Source: an uncultured Bacteroidales bacterium
Lineage (GTDB): Bacteria; Bacteroidota; Bacteroidia; Bacteroidales; P3
DNA: 53,102 nucleotides
Direction: 5' to 3'
Assembly (NCBI GenBank): GCA_900316235.1
Contig: ONCC01000016.1
Coordinates: 1-53,102 of the forward strand
Shown here: piece after piece, positions 18,930-27,215 of the stretch
How the letters are laid out: every line of letters starts with the position of its first letter
Numbering within the stretch: position 1 is the stretch's first letter
Made by a program: the position numbers and the translations under genes
The notes under the pieces: model-generated
Told to the model about the DNA's origin: nothing
What the model saw: the letters and a program-made list of their open reading frames with translations, nothing else
The model's database searches: none

Positions 18930-20753
18930 ATGAGAAAACTTGCCATCATAGGTTTAATCGGACTAATGAGCATCCTGGGAATTCAGGCTCAGGAAATGTC
19001 CGTACAGGCGCCCAAACAAGTCTTTCAGGGCGACATCTTCACCGTTACCTTCATCATCAACGATCAGGCCTCCGACTTCCGCGGCCCCAACTTCAAGGGT
19101 TTCTCCCTCCAGTCCGGCCCCAACCGCAGCTCCCAACAGTCCTTCTCAATCATCAACGGCCAGATGTCCTCCTCCACCCAGACCTCCTTCTCCTACCGCC
19201 TACTAGCCGACGTCGAGGGAACCTTCACCGTCTCCCCCGCTACCTGTACCGCCAACGGCAAGAAAATCTCCTCCAACAGTTTCTCCATCAAGGTCGAGAA
19301 ACTGAGCCAAGCACAACTCAAGCAGCGCCAACAGCAGCAGGCTCAGCAACAGCGCCGCCAAGCCTACGACCCCTGGGCTCAGCAACCCCAGCCCGCCTCG
19401 AAAATCGACAACAAGACCCTTTTCGCACGCGCCTCCGTTAACAAGTCCAACCCCTATCTCGGCGAGCAAATCATCGTCACCTACAAAATCTATACCCGTG
19501 TCTCCATCTCGCAATTCGGCATCGACAAACTCCCCGGCAACAAAGGCTTCTGGGCTGAAGACCTCACCACGGGCAAGCAGATCAAGCAATACAACGAAAC
19601 CGTGGGCGGTCAGCAGTACCAGGTGGCGGAGATCCGCAAGGGGGCCCTCTTCGCCCAAGAGAGCGGCAAACTCTCCATCGAGCCCCTCGACCTTACCGTG
19701 AAAGCCATTGTGCAAAGCGGGCGCCGGCGTTCGGGCAGTATCTGGGACCTCTTCGACGACCCGTTCTTCAATATGGCACAAGCCGTCGACTATCCCCTCC
19801 ACACGAAGACGGTACCCATCAACGTGAAGCCCCTCCCGGCGAGTCCCGACGCCTTCTCCGGAGGCGTGGGCTCATTCTCTGTGGACGGTGGTCTAAACCT
19901 CAACAAGGTGAAATCCAACGAGGCTGTATCGTACCGTATTACCGTCAAGGGGCGAGGCAACCTGATGCTCATCACCCCCACGACGCCGGATTTTCCCTCA
20001 TCCTTCGAGGTCTATGACCCGCAGATTGATGACAACATTACCCGCGGCGACAATGGCGTCAGCGGCAGCCGCACCTTTGAGTGGGTTCTCATTCCCCGCA
20101 GCCAAGGCAAATTCACCATTCCCGCCTATAAATTTATTTATTTTGACCCCACCACCTCCCAGTACGTCACGCTCACCATTCCAGCCCAGACGATAGATGT
20201 GGCCAAAGGCAAAGCCTCCGCCTCGACGAGCAAAGACGATGTGCGGCTGCTGAACCGCGACATCAACTACATCCACCCTCTCGGCAACCTAAAGCCCCTA
20301 AAAGAGGAGGAGCATGCAGAAGTAGCATTCTATCTCGCCTTAGTTCTAATCGTCCTGCTCACGGGCATAGCCATCGTTTGGGGCAAGAAGCGCCAGGCCG
20401 ACGCAATTGACGTTGTGGGTATGCGCAAGAGACAGGCCATCCGCATGGCCCGCCGCCGACTGAAGAAGGCTACCTCTCTGTTGGGCAGCGAGGGTAGTGA
20501 GGGATTCTATGAGGAGATCTACAAAGCCATCTGGGGGTGTCTATCAGACAAATACAGCATACCTCTCTCTCAACTGAACCGCGACAGCGTTGCGGCCTGC
20601 CTAGGAGAGAAACAAGTAGGGGCAGAGCAGATGGAAAACATCATGAAAGTGCTGCAGGATGTTGATATGGCACGCTTCGCACCTGGAGACGCCCATGCAC
20701 AGATGCAGACCATCTACGACGAAGCGCTTGAGATGATTGTGAATCTTATTTAA
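18930..20753 (+). CDS. batD: BatD, oxygen-tolerance family protein
   Basis: 607-residue protein with a signal peptide (MRKLAIIGLIGLMSILGIQA), a long periplasmic region of beta-sandwich-like domains that starts QAPKQVFQGDIFTVTFIIND, one transmembrane helix at about 465-487 (VAFYLALVLIVLLTGIAIVW) and a cytoplasmic tail of about 120 residues. This is the normal size and layout of BatD. A Gln-rich linker (QLKQRQQQQAQQQRRQ) lies near residues 130-145. It begins 13 bp after batC. Function at the molecular level is unknown for the family. Confidence 0.92.
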   Translation: MRKLAIIGLIGLMSILGIQAQEMSVQAPKQVFQGDIFTVTFIINDQASDFRGPNFKGFSLQSGPNRSSQQSFSIINGQMSSSTQTSFSYRLLADVEGTFTVSPATCTANGKKISSNSFSIKVEKLSQAQLKQRQQQQAQQQRRQAYDPWAQQPQPASKIDNKTLFARASVNKSNPYLGEQIIVTYKIYTRVSISQFGIDKLPGNKGFWAEDLTTGKQIKQYNETVGGQQYQVAEIRKGALFAQESGKLSIEPLDLTVKAIVQSGRRRSGSIWDLFDDPFFNMAQAVDYPLHTKTVPINVKPLPASPDAFSGGVGSFSVDGGLNLNKVKSNEAVSYRITVKGRGNLMLITPTTPDFPSSFEVYDPQIDDNITRGDNGVSGSRTFEWVLIPRSQGKFTIPAYKFIYFDPTTSQYVTLTIPAQTIDVAKGKASASTSKDDVRLLNRDINYIHPLGNLKPLKEEEHAEVAFYLALVLIVLLTGIAIVWGKKRQADAIDVVGMRKRQAIRMARRRLKKATSLLGSEGSEGFYEEIYKAIWGCLSDKYSIPLSQLNRDSVAACLGEKQVGAEQMENIMKVLQDVDMARFAPGDAHAQMQTIYDEALEMIVNLI

Positions 20754-20820
20754 GATTAAGGTTTAAGGTTTAAGGTTTTTTATTTAAGATTAAGGTTTAA
20801 GGTTTAAGATTTAAGGTTTT
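20754..20820. repeat. 7-nt tandem repeat between batD and batE
   Basis: The 67-bp spacer is built almost wholly from TTAAGGT/TTAAGAT heptamers, interrupted once by a T-rich run near 20776, and reaches the batE start codon. Confidence 0.85.
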
Positions 20821-21570
20821 ATGAAAAAGGCATTTATAATAGGTTTAGTAGGTTTAATGGGTTTGATGGGTGAGGTGTGGGGTCAGGATGGGAGCAAGGG
20901 GGACACGCTCTATCGGACGGGGGACTATGAAGGAGCCATCGAGAGCTACGAAAAAATTATTGCCGACGGATACACTTCGGCCGACCTTCACTACAACCTC
21001 GGCAACAGCTATTATCGCACAGAGCAGCTGGGGCTCGCCATCCTCAACTACGAGCGGGCGCTGCGTCTCGAGCCCACCATGTCGGACGCCCGCCAGAACC
21101 TCCAGCTTGCCAACAGCAAGACCGTTGACCGCATCACCGACCTCCCCCGTTTCTTCGTTGTAGACTGGTACAATGCCCTCATCACACGCGTCACACCCCA
21201 TACGTGGCAAATCCTCTTCCTCCTCTTCCTCACCTTCACCGGAGTATCCCTCGTTACCCTATTCCTCACGCACAGAATCACTTTCAAGAAAATATCCCTC
21301 CTCACCCTCCTACTCTTCGCCCTGTTCTCCCTCTTAGCGCTGTTCTTCCTCTTCAAGTCGACCCATTACTACAATAGCCACAGGGAGGCCATCGTCATCG
21401 AACCCTCGGTCACCGTCAAGAGTTCACCCGAAACCGAAAGTGTCGACAAACTCATCCTCCACGAGGGGACGAAAGTAACCATTACGGAAACTCTTGCAGG
21501 ATGGGACAAAATAACCCTTGCCGACGGCACAACAGGATGGTGCCAGGAGGAAAACCTTGAAAGGATATGA
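20821..21570 (+). CDS. batE: BatE, TPR plus SH3-like membrane protein
   Basis: 249-residue protein: signal peptide MKKAFIIGLVGLMGLMGEVW, TPR repeats at about 25-100 (TLYRTGDYEGAIESYEKI, LHYNLGNSYYRTEQLGLAI), two transmembrane helices at about 127-180, and a C-terminal bacterial SH3-like domain (VKSSPETES ... EGTKVTITETLAGWDKI). This is the standard BatE layout. Its stop overlaps the start of the next gene by 4 bp (ATGA). Confidence 0.9.
   Translation: MKKAFIIGLVGLMGLMGEVWGQDGSKGDTLYRTGDYEGAIESYEKIIADGYTSADLHYNLGNSYYRTEQLGLAILNYERALRLEPTMSDARQNLQLANSKTVDRITDLPRFFVVDWYNALITRVTPHTWQILFLLFLTFTGVSLVTLFLTHRITFKKISLLTLLLFALFSLLALFFLFKSTHYYNSHREAIVIEPSVTVKSSPETESVDKLILHEGTKVTITETLAGWDKITLADGTTGWCQEENLERI
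20839..20874. repeat. 9-nt repeat inside the batE signal-peptide codons
   Basis: Four consecutive 9-nt units, ATAGGTTTA, GTAGGTTTA, ATGGGTTTG and ATGGGTGAG, encode the Ile/Val/Met-Gly-Leu triplets of the signal peptide. Related units form the signal peptides of the genes at 15239, 18930 and 21567. Confidence 0.8.
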
Positions 21571-22895
21571 AAAGGACATTAATACTAGGGTTCATCGGGA
21601 TGATGGGATTGATGGGTGAGGTATGGGGACAAAAAATCACCTATGACACCGACACCACCTGTGGCTGCGACATATATTACATTGACGGCATCCAGACGAC
21701 ACGGGAAGGAAACCTCTACGGTTTTAAACGCAGCGACGGTAGGGTTATCGTCCCCAACATTTTCCGCTACGTCGACCAGTTCTCGAATGGCTACTGCCGC
21801 GTGTGGGTCGATGACCCTGATTACCCCACCCAGCCCAACCAGGATCCCCCGCTCCTGGCAGGCCTCATCGACTCCACGGGCCGGCAGGTAGTCCCCTGCC
21901 TCTACGACGCGGTAGGGTTACCCTCTTCCAACCGTATTGCTGTTGTCAAAGACAACCTCACCGGATACACCGACCTGAGTGGCGACATCGTTATCCCCAT
22001 CCAATATTATAACGCCAGCCACTTCGTCCAAAACCGCGCAGCCGTAGGACTCATCATCGACTCTTTCTTCACCTTCTACACCTTCATCGACACTCTCGGC
22101 CGCCAACTCTTCCCTCCGGTCTTCCAAAACGCACACCCCTTCACCGACGGTTTCGCACCCGTCCGTCGCTATGACCGCTGGGGTATCATCGACACTCTTG
22201 GTAACGAAATCATCACCATCCAGCACGAAAATCTCACCATCCCAGACCACTACACTCTTTTTGCCGGCGACTCTCTCGGCATGGCCCTTTACGCCCTCCC
22301 CCATGGAAACAACCAGACAAAGAACAACCAACTCACCCCCCCCTACTACTTCCCCGCCACCGCCGTTTCCGAAAACCGCATCGGCGTCTACCGCGATGGG
22401 AAACAAGGCTTCCTCAACCTCCAGGGAGACGAAATCATCCCCTGCATCTATGATGAAATAGGGCTCTTCTCCCAAGGACGAGCCTTCGTCCGTGAAGGAG
22501 ACAGTTGCGGCATCATAGACACCCTCGGCAACATCATCCTTCCCCTCCAATACCAGAACCGGACACCCAAGGGAATGAAATACGTCTACTACGACTCCCT
22601 GGCCCTTGTCGAACAAAACGGACGCCTCGGTTTCGTTGACCTCCAAGGCAACCTCGCCATTCCTTTCTACTTCCAAGAAGCTTACAACTTCTCCGAAGGA
22701 CTCGCCGCCGTCCGTAAAGACGGTTTCTGGGGCTATGTCGACACCCATGGTGACATCTTCCTCCCCTTCATTTTCGACATTGCCTCTCCTTTCCGCTATG
22801 GCCGAGCCGACGTCTACTTCCAAGGCCGCTACCACGCCATCGACCGCAAAGGCCGCTGCGTTAAAAACTGCAACGGAATCATCTCCTTCAGATAG
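21567..22895 (+). CDS. Secreted WG-repeat protein
   Basis: 442-residue exported protein; signal peptide MKRTLILGFIGMMGLMGEVW, nearly identical to that of BatE. The rest is a series of WG-type repeats of about 40-50 residues, with recurring blocks such as RYDRWGIIDTLGNEIITIQ, GFLNLQGDEIIPCIYDEI, SCGIIDTLGNIILPLQY, RLGFVDLQGNLAIPFYF and FWGYVDTHGDIFLPF. WG repeats form a beta-rich scaffold of unknown ligand. Coupled to batE through an ATGA overlap, so it is co-expressed with the Bat operon. I know of no assigned role for such a gene there. Confidence 0.85.
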   Translation: MKRTLILGFIGMMGLMGEVWGQKITYDTDTTCGCDIYYIDGIQTTREGNLYGFKRSDGRVIVPNIFRYVDQFSNGYCRVWVDDPDYPTQPNQDPPLLAGLIDSTGRQVVPCLYDAVGLPSSNRIAVVKDNLTGYTDLSGDIVIPIQYYNASHFVQNRAAVGLIIDSFFTFYTFIDTLGRQLFPPVFQNAHPFTDGFAPVRRYDRWGIIDTLGNEIITIQHENLTIPDHYTLFAGDSLGMALYALPHGNNQTKNNQLTPPYYFPATAVSENRIGVYRDGKQGFLNLQGDEIIPCIYDEIGLFSQGRAFVREGDSCGIIDTLGNIILPLQYQNRTPKGMKYVYYDSLALVEQNGRLGFVDLQGNLAIPFYFQEAYNFSEGLAAVRKDGFWGYVDTHGDIFLPFIFDIASPFRYGRADVYFQGRYHAIDRKGRCVKNCNGIISFR

Positions 22896-22919
22896 TTAAC
22901 TCTTAAACCATAACCCATC

Positions 22920-23327
22920 ATGCAACACCCAGGAACAGTAACTGCCGTCAAGCCCGGAGCCGTCACCGTCCAGATCACCTCCGTCTCTGCCTGCTCGGCC
23001 TGCCAAGCACACTCGAAATGCGGATTTGCCGAATCGAAAACCAAAACCCTCGACATACCCACTAACGCATCATTCAAAGTCGGTGATCCCGTCACCGTCA
23101 CCATCGACCACTCCCGGGGGCTCCTTGCCACCTGGTGGGCCTACCTCCTGCCTGCGCTGCTCCTCGTCGCCGTCGTTCTCACGGCCTCCCTCGCAGGCCT
23201 CTCTGAACCCCTCGTCATACTCCTCACCTTCGCCACCCTTGCTCTCTACATCCTCCTCCTCTACCTCCTCCGCCATAAACTCGATTCTCGCTTCACCCTC
23301 ACTGTAACAAAACAAGACTTGCCTTAA
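22920..23327 (+). CDS. RseC/MucC-like membrane protein
   Basis: 135-residue inner-membrane protein of the SoxR-reducing system/RseC family. The N-terminal part has the typical VTAVKPGAVTVQI strand and the Cys cluster CSACQAHSKC (C25, C28, C34), followed by two transmembrane helices at about 70-92 and 97-115. In Bacteroidetes this protein usually sits beside rnfB in the Rnf operon, where it may have a redox role; no rnf gene is in view, so here it is an isolated copy between the WG-repeat gene and ruvC. Confidence 0.8.
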   Translation: MQHPGTVTAVKPGAVTVQITSVSACSACQAHSKCGFAESKTKTLDIPTNASFKVGDPVTVTIDHSRGLLATWWAYLLPALLLVAVVLTASLAGLSEPLVILLTFATLALYILLLYLLRHKLDSRFTLTVTKQDLP

Positions 23328-23340
23328 CTCCTAAAAGAAT

Positions 23341-23919
23341 ATGCTCATCCTCGGCATCGACCCTGGCACCCAAATTCTCGGATACTCCATCCTTGACACC
23401 GACGGCACCACTCCCCACATCGTCGCCATGGATGTCCTTTACCTTAAGAAAATACCGGAGTTCAACCTCCGCATACGACAAATATTCCTCTCCACCTCCC
23501 GCCTCATCGACTCCTTCCACCCCGACCACCTCGCCATCGAAGCACCCTTCTTCGGCAAAAACGTACAGTCCATGCTCAAACTCGGTCGCGCCCAGGGCGT
23601 AGCCATCGCTGCTGCCATCTCCCGCGACCTCTCCGTCACCGAATATGAACCCTCTGTCATCAAACAGCATATCACCGGTAACGGCAACGCTTCCAAACAA
23701 CAAGTAGCCACCATCCTTCAGTCCATCCTCGGCTTCCAACAGACCCCCAAATACCTCGACGCCACCGACGCACTCGCCGTCGCCTACACCTGCCACCTCC
23801 ATCTTTCCAACCCCGTCGCCAACCTGCAAGAACAACTGAGAGCCAAAAAGAAAACCCATAAATCAACAAAAAAGCAATGGTCAGAATTCATCAATCAAAA
23901 GCCCGACATTGTGCAATAA
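23341..23919 (+). CDS. ruvC: Holliday junction resolvase RuvC
   Basis: Endonuclease that resolves Holliday junctions together with RuvAB. 192 residues, a normal length. The four catalytic acids are in place: D7 in GIDPGT, E67 in AIEAPFFGKN, and D140 and D143 in LDATDALAVAY. It lies 13 bp after the RseC-like gene and its last 43 bp overlap the start of the following lipoprotein gene in another frame. The C-terminal tail is Lys-rich. Confidence 0.96.
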   Translation: MLILGIDPGTQILGYSILDTDGTTPHIVAMDVLYLKKIPEFNLRIRQIFLSTSRLIDSFHPDHLAIEAPFFGKNVQSMLKLGRAQGVAIAAAISRDLSVTEYEPSVIKQHITGNGNASKQQVATILQSILGFQQTPKYLDATDALAVAYTCHLHLSNPVANLQEQLRAKKKTHKSTKKQWSEFINQKPDIVQ

Positions 23920-25115
23920 TTTGCATTTGTTGCCTCTGCTGTCTTTTCTTCATCGGATGCAACACAACCGGCAAAAAGCAATTCGACCCGCAAACTGTCA
24001 ACTTCAAGGCTGAGGCTCTCCCCTTCCTCGCTGACCAACTTTACCCCTCGCTCCTCCTCGCCAAAATTCAAGCCGACTCCACCTTCTCCGTTTCCGTCAC
24101 CTCCCCCGCCAACAATGCCGTCCTCCGCGTCGTCATCGATTCTTCCGCCCTCAACTTTGTCACCATCCTCCAGGAAATCCTCCCCACACGAGGACAAACC
24201 TATACCTTCCCCATTGCCATCAAATGGAAATACGACCAACTCCGTCAAATACGCCAACATTCCCCCCTCGACCTCACCTTCCAATGCTTCATCAACGACG
24301 AACAAGTCGACATCAAGAACCTCCACATCGATGTCCGCTCCATCAACGAATGTCCTCTCTCCCTCCGATCCCCCGATGGTCCCATCGTCGACACCCGCTT
24401 CCTCTTCGCAGCCTACGTTAACGAAGAGCACCCCGCCATCCCACAGATACTCACCGACATCCTCGACCAAGGCATCGTCTCCCGATTCACCGGCTATCAG
24501 TCAGGCCGCACACAGGACGTCACAGAACAAGCTTTCGCCGTCTGGTACTACGCCCTCAACCGCGGCATCACCTACTCCTCCATCTCCTGCACACCCAACC
24601 CCAACCCTCGCGCCAACGTCCAGCACATCCGCTTCTTCGACGAAGTACTCAACACACGCCAGGCCAACTGCGTCGATGCCTGCGTCTTCTTCGCCTCCAT
24701 ACTCCGCAAGATAGGCCTCCGCCCAGTCATCTTCGTCGAACCATGCCACGCCTACCTCGGATACTATACCGACAAGAAAAAGAACAACATAGCCCTTCTC
24801 GAAACCACAATCACCTCATGGGTCAACTTCCCGCAACTGCGCAAAAAAATCGACGACAGTGGCCGCCTGCCGGAAAATGAACTTGACAAAATCTCCAAAT
24901 ACCTCTCCGAACAACAACTTGCCCTCTACAACTCGGGCCGCATCGACACCGAACAACTACTCATCCTCGTCGCCCGTGCCCTCTTCGACAAAGCTACCGA
25001 ATACGACCGCGAAACCTACAACAACAACCGTGACAACTTCTCCAATCCATCCTCCATCGGCTACCAGCAACTCGATATTCAAACCCTCCGCCAGCAAGTT
25101 CAACCCATAAATTAG
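23877..25115 (+). CDS. Lipoprotein with transglutaminase-like domain
   Basis: 412-residue predicted lipoprotein: a Cys-rich hydrophobic leader ends in the lipobox FFIGC with lipidated C28. The C-terminal half carries a transglutaminase-like (papain-fold) core: C265 in RQANCVDACVFFASIL, H291 in EPCHAYLGYY, and a following acidic residue in ALLETTI as probable third member. The N-terminal half looks beta-rich and includes the phrase NECPLSLRSPDGPIVDTRFL. Target and reaction (hydrolysis or cross-linking) are unknown. It overlaps ruvC by 43 bp, which also fixes the lipobox-containing start; no alternative ATG gives a signal peptide. A terminator follows. Confidence 0.75.
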   Translation: MVRIHQSKARHCAIICICCLCCLFFIGCNTTGKKQFDPQTVNFKAEALPFLADQLYPSLLLAKIQADSTFSVSVTSPANNAVLRVVIDSSALNFVTILQEILPTRGQTYTFPIAIKWKYDQLRQIRQHSPLDLTFQCFINDEQVDIKNLHIDVRSINECPLSLRSPDGPIVDTRFLFAAYVNEEHPAIPQILTDILDQGIVSRFTGYQSGRTQDVTEQAFAVWYYALNRGITYSSISCTPNPNPRANVQHIRFFDEVLNTRQANCVDACVFFASILRKIGLRPVIFVEPCHAYLGYYTDKKKNNIALLETTITSWVNFPQLRKKIDDSGRLPENELDKISKYLSEQQLALYNSGRIDTEQLLILVARALFDKATEYDRETYNNNRDNFSNPSSIGYQQLDIQTLRQQVQPIN

Positions 25116-25157
25116 TAGAGACGCAGCCTGCTGCGGCTCCTATCGCACCCGCCCAAC

Positions 25158-25196
25158 AAACCGGAAGTCCTCCCAAAAGACCTCCGGTTTATTTTT
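25158..25196 (+). terminator. Rho-independent terminator after the transglutaminase-like gene
   Basis: Stem AAACCGGAAGTC (25158-25169) pairing with GACCTCCGGTTT (25179-25190) with one mismatch, followed by ATTTTTT. It probably ends the long run of genes that begins with moxR. Confidence 0.82.
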
Positions 25197-25261
25197 TATA
25201 TCAAATTATTAACATAAATTAACTTAAATATTAAAATATGTATAAATCACTATAAAATAAG

Positions 25262-25350
25262 CACATACACCCTACAAACCCCTTACCAACTCCTAACCAA
25301 CTCCTACCACGGTAGGAGTTGGTAGGGTGTTGGTAGGAAGATCATAGGTC
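25262..25350 (-). repeat. Dispersed palindromic element, copy 3 (reverse orientation)
   Basis: In the 311-bp spacer before the caspase-like gene. The core at 25297-25322 is the same perfect 12-bp-arm palindrome as copy 1 but with spacer AC, and the extra AGGAGTTGGT-type unit lies on the left, so this copy is inverted relative to the others. The rest of the spacer holds a terminator (25158-25196), an AT-rich stretch and the -7 box at 25392. Confidence 0.83.
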
Positions 25351-25391
25351 GATTGAAGGAAAATTATTTTTACCATGTTCATTTTTATTTG

Positions 25392-25400
25392 TATCTTTGC
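25392..25400 (+). promoter_or_regulatory. -7 promoter box for the caspase-like gene
   Basis: TATCTTTGC, a full match to the Bacteroidetes -7 consensus, 26 bp upstream of the ATG at 25427. It overlaps the TTG codon that would otherwise open a longer frame, which argues for the ATG start. No exact TTTG -33 box is seen. Confidence 0.75.
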
Positions 25401-25426
25401 ATTTTGTTTTGGAACAATATAAATAT

Positions 25427-27202
25427 ATGAAAAAGTATATACACTTCATCCTCTTCTCGTTGATGTTCACATCCTTGCAGGCTCAGAACAACGAAAAAAC
25501 TCTCAACCGCAGATATCAGGGCGAAATTCGCGACTCCCTCTCCCAGGTTGTCCTCGAGCGTCAAAAGACCATGCAGCGCTATGCCGAGAAGACTCTGGCG
25601 TCGCTCCCCAACGACCAGAAGCTATATGACGAGAGCTATATCCGTGTGGAAACCGATCTCATCGACACCTTCTATGTCGATGGCTCGATGCATCTCGACC
25701 TCCTCTATCGCCTGAGTTACAACTGCAAACACATCGAAGGCTACACCGACGACTATCCCCTTGGTACCTACGACGTCGACTCCTCAAACAGCGCCCGCGC
25801 CATCTGCAGCCTCACCAAATACTTCATCTCCAACCTGCTGAACGACATCTTCCGTCCTGGAAAAGAAGCCGAAATCACCATCTCCTCTTCTGCCGACGGC
25901 ACCGAATTCACCACCACAGTACCCTACGATGGCCGCTTCGGCGACTTCCGCTACTGCCCCGTGACTTTCAACGGCGAACGTCTTCGCATTTCCGTCGACC
26001 GCCAGTCTGGCATCAACAACAACTGCCAACTGGCCTACATCCGCGCCCAGGGCGTCCGGGCCAAACTGGAAGAGACCATCCCCGCCTTGCGACAGACAAT
26101 CAACAACTTCCGCTACGTCACACAGTCCTACAAAGACTCCGTTAACACCCACTACTATCGCCGCTCCAGCATCGAAATCCGCGTCAGAGACGTCTTCGCC
26201 GAGACCGTCGAGCGCATGCAGCGCCAGCGTATGGAGGATGCCTTCGTCGACCTCAACATCCCCGTGACTGAACAGAAGAATCCTGACACCTACGTGCTCA
26301 TCATCGCAAACGAGCAGTATGAGAAAGAATTGATTCCCAACGTACCCTATGCGCTGAACGACGGCGAGATTCTCAGCCGCTACTGCGTCCGCACCCTCGG
26401 CATCCCCCAACGCCAAGTGAAACTCCTGAGCAACGCCACCAAGGAAACCATCTTCCAGGAAGGCGTCCACTGGCTCACCGACCTGGCCAAAGCCGTCGCT
26501 GGTCATAACGGAGACACTCAGGTTCCCCGCGCCAACATCATCATCTACTTCGCCGGCCACGGCTTCACCGACCTCTCCGACCAGCACTACCTCATCCCCA
26601 ACGGCATCGACATCAACGACATAGCTTCACTTCAGGGCAAAAAGAATAGCGGCTGCAAACTCTTCGGGCGCAAAAAGGAGAACACCACCCCCACTGACAA
26701 CTTCGACATCGTCCTCTCCAAGAAAGAAACCCGCCGCCTCGCCGAGCAGTGCATCTCCATCGACGAGCTCTGCAACATGTTCAACTCCAAAGCCGTACCA
26801 GTAAAGGACTTCACCCTTATCGTCGACGCCTCTTTCGACGGCAACGGCCGTGACGGCAAACCCATCCTCCGCGCCGACCGTCCTCAAAGCAACGACAAAG
26901 GCAAGAAGAAAAGAAAATCGAACCTCCGCGCCGACGCCGTAATCCTCCTCTCTGCGGACTTCGACCGCACGGCATACGCCTTCGACCAATACCAACACGG
27001 ATTCCTTACCTACTTCCTCCTCAAGGAAATGAAGAGCCTCAAGGACAACATCTTCACCAATACCTACCAAGATCTCTACGAGAACATCGGCCCCAAGCTC
27101 AGCAAGGAATCCGCCCTGCAGAACAAATGGCAGGAAATCTCCGGTATCGCTGGCGGCAAATACAAAGACGGCTCCTGGCAAAAAATGAAAGTAAAAAATT
27201 AA
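25427..27202 (+). CDS. Exported caspase-fold (C14-like) protein, Cys replaced by Ser
   Basis: 591-residue exported protein with signal peptide MKKYIHFILFSLMFTSLQA. Residues about 25-280 form an N-terminal domain I do not recognise. The C-terminal part is a caspase-like domain: strand YVLIIANEQYE (289-299), YALNDGEILSRY, then IIIYFAGHGF with the catalytic His at H378. At the nucleophile position, where homologues have DACFSG, the sequence is FTLIVDASFDGNGRDG with S469 in place of Cys. The surrounding residues align well, so the site was substituted rather than lost. The protein may be a pseudo-protease or a Ser variant. The ATG at 25427 is chosen over the upstream TTG at 25397 because of the -7 box. 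Confidence 0.82.
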   Translation: MKKYIHFILFSLMFTSLQAQNNEKTLNRRYQGEIRDSLSQVVLERQKTMQRYAEKTLASLPNDQKLYDESYIRVETDLIDTFYVDGSMHLDLLYRLSYNCKHIEGYTDDYPLGTYDVDSSNSARAICSLTKYFISNLLNDIFRPGKEAEITISSSADGTEFTTTVPYDGRFGDFRYCPVTFNGERLRISVDRQSGINNNCQLAYIRAQGVRAKLEETIPALRQTINNFRYVTQSYKDSVNTHYYRRSSIEIRVRDVFAETVERMQRQRMEDAFVDLNIPVTEQKNPDTYVLIIANEQYEKELIPNVPYALNDGEILSRYCVRTLGIPQRQVKLLSNATKETIFQEGVHWLTDLAKAVAGHNGDTQVPRANIIIYFAGHGFTDLSDQHYLIPNGIDINDIASLQGKKNSGCKLFGRKKENTTPTDNFDIVLSKKETRRLAEQCISIDELCNMFNSKAVPVKDFTLIVDASFDGNGRDGKPILRADRPQSNDKGKKKRKSNLRADAVILLSADFDRTAYAFDQYQHGFLTYFLLKEMKSLKDNIFTNTYQDLYENIGPKLSKESALQNKWQEISGIAGGKYKDGSWQKMKVKN

Positions 27203-27215
27203 TAACAACAAAATC

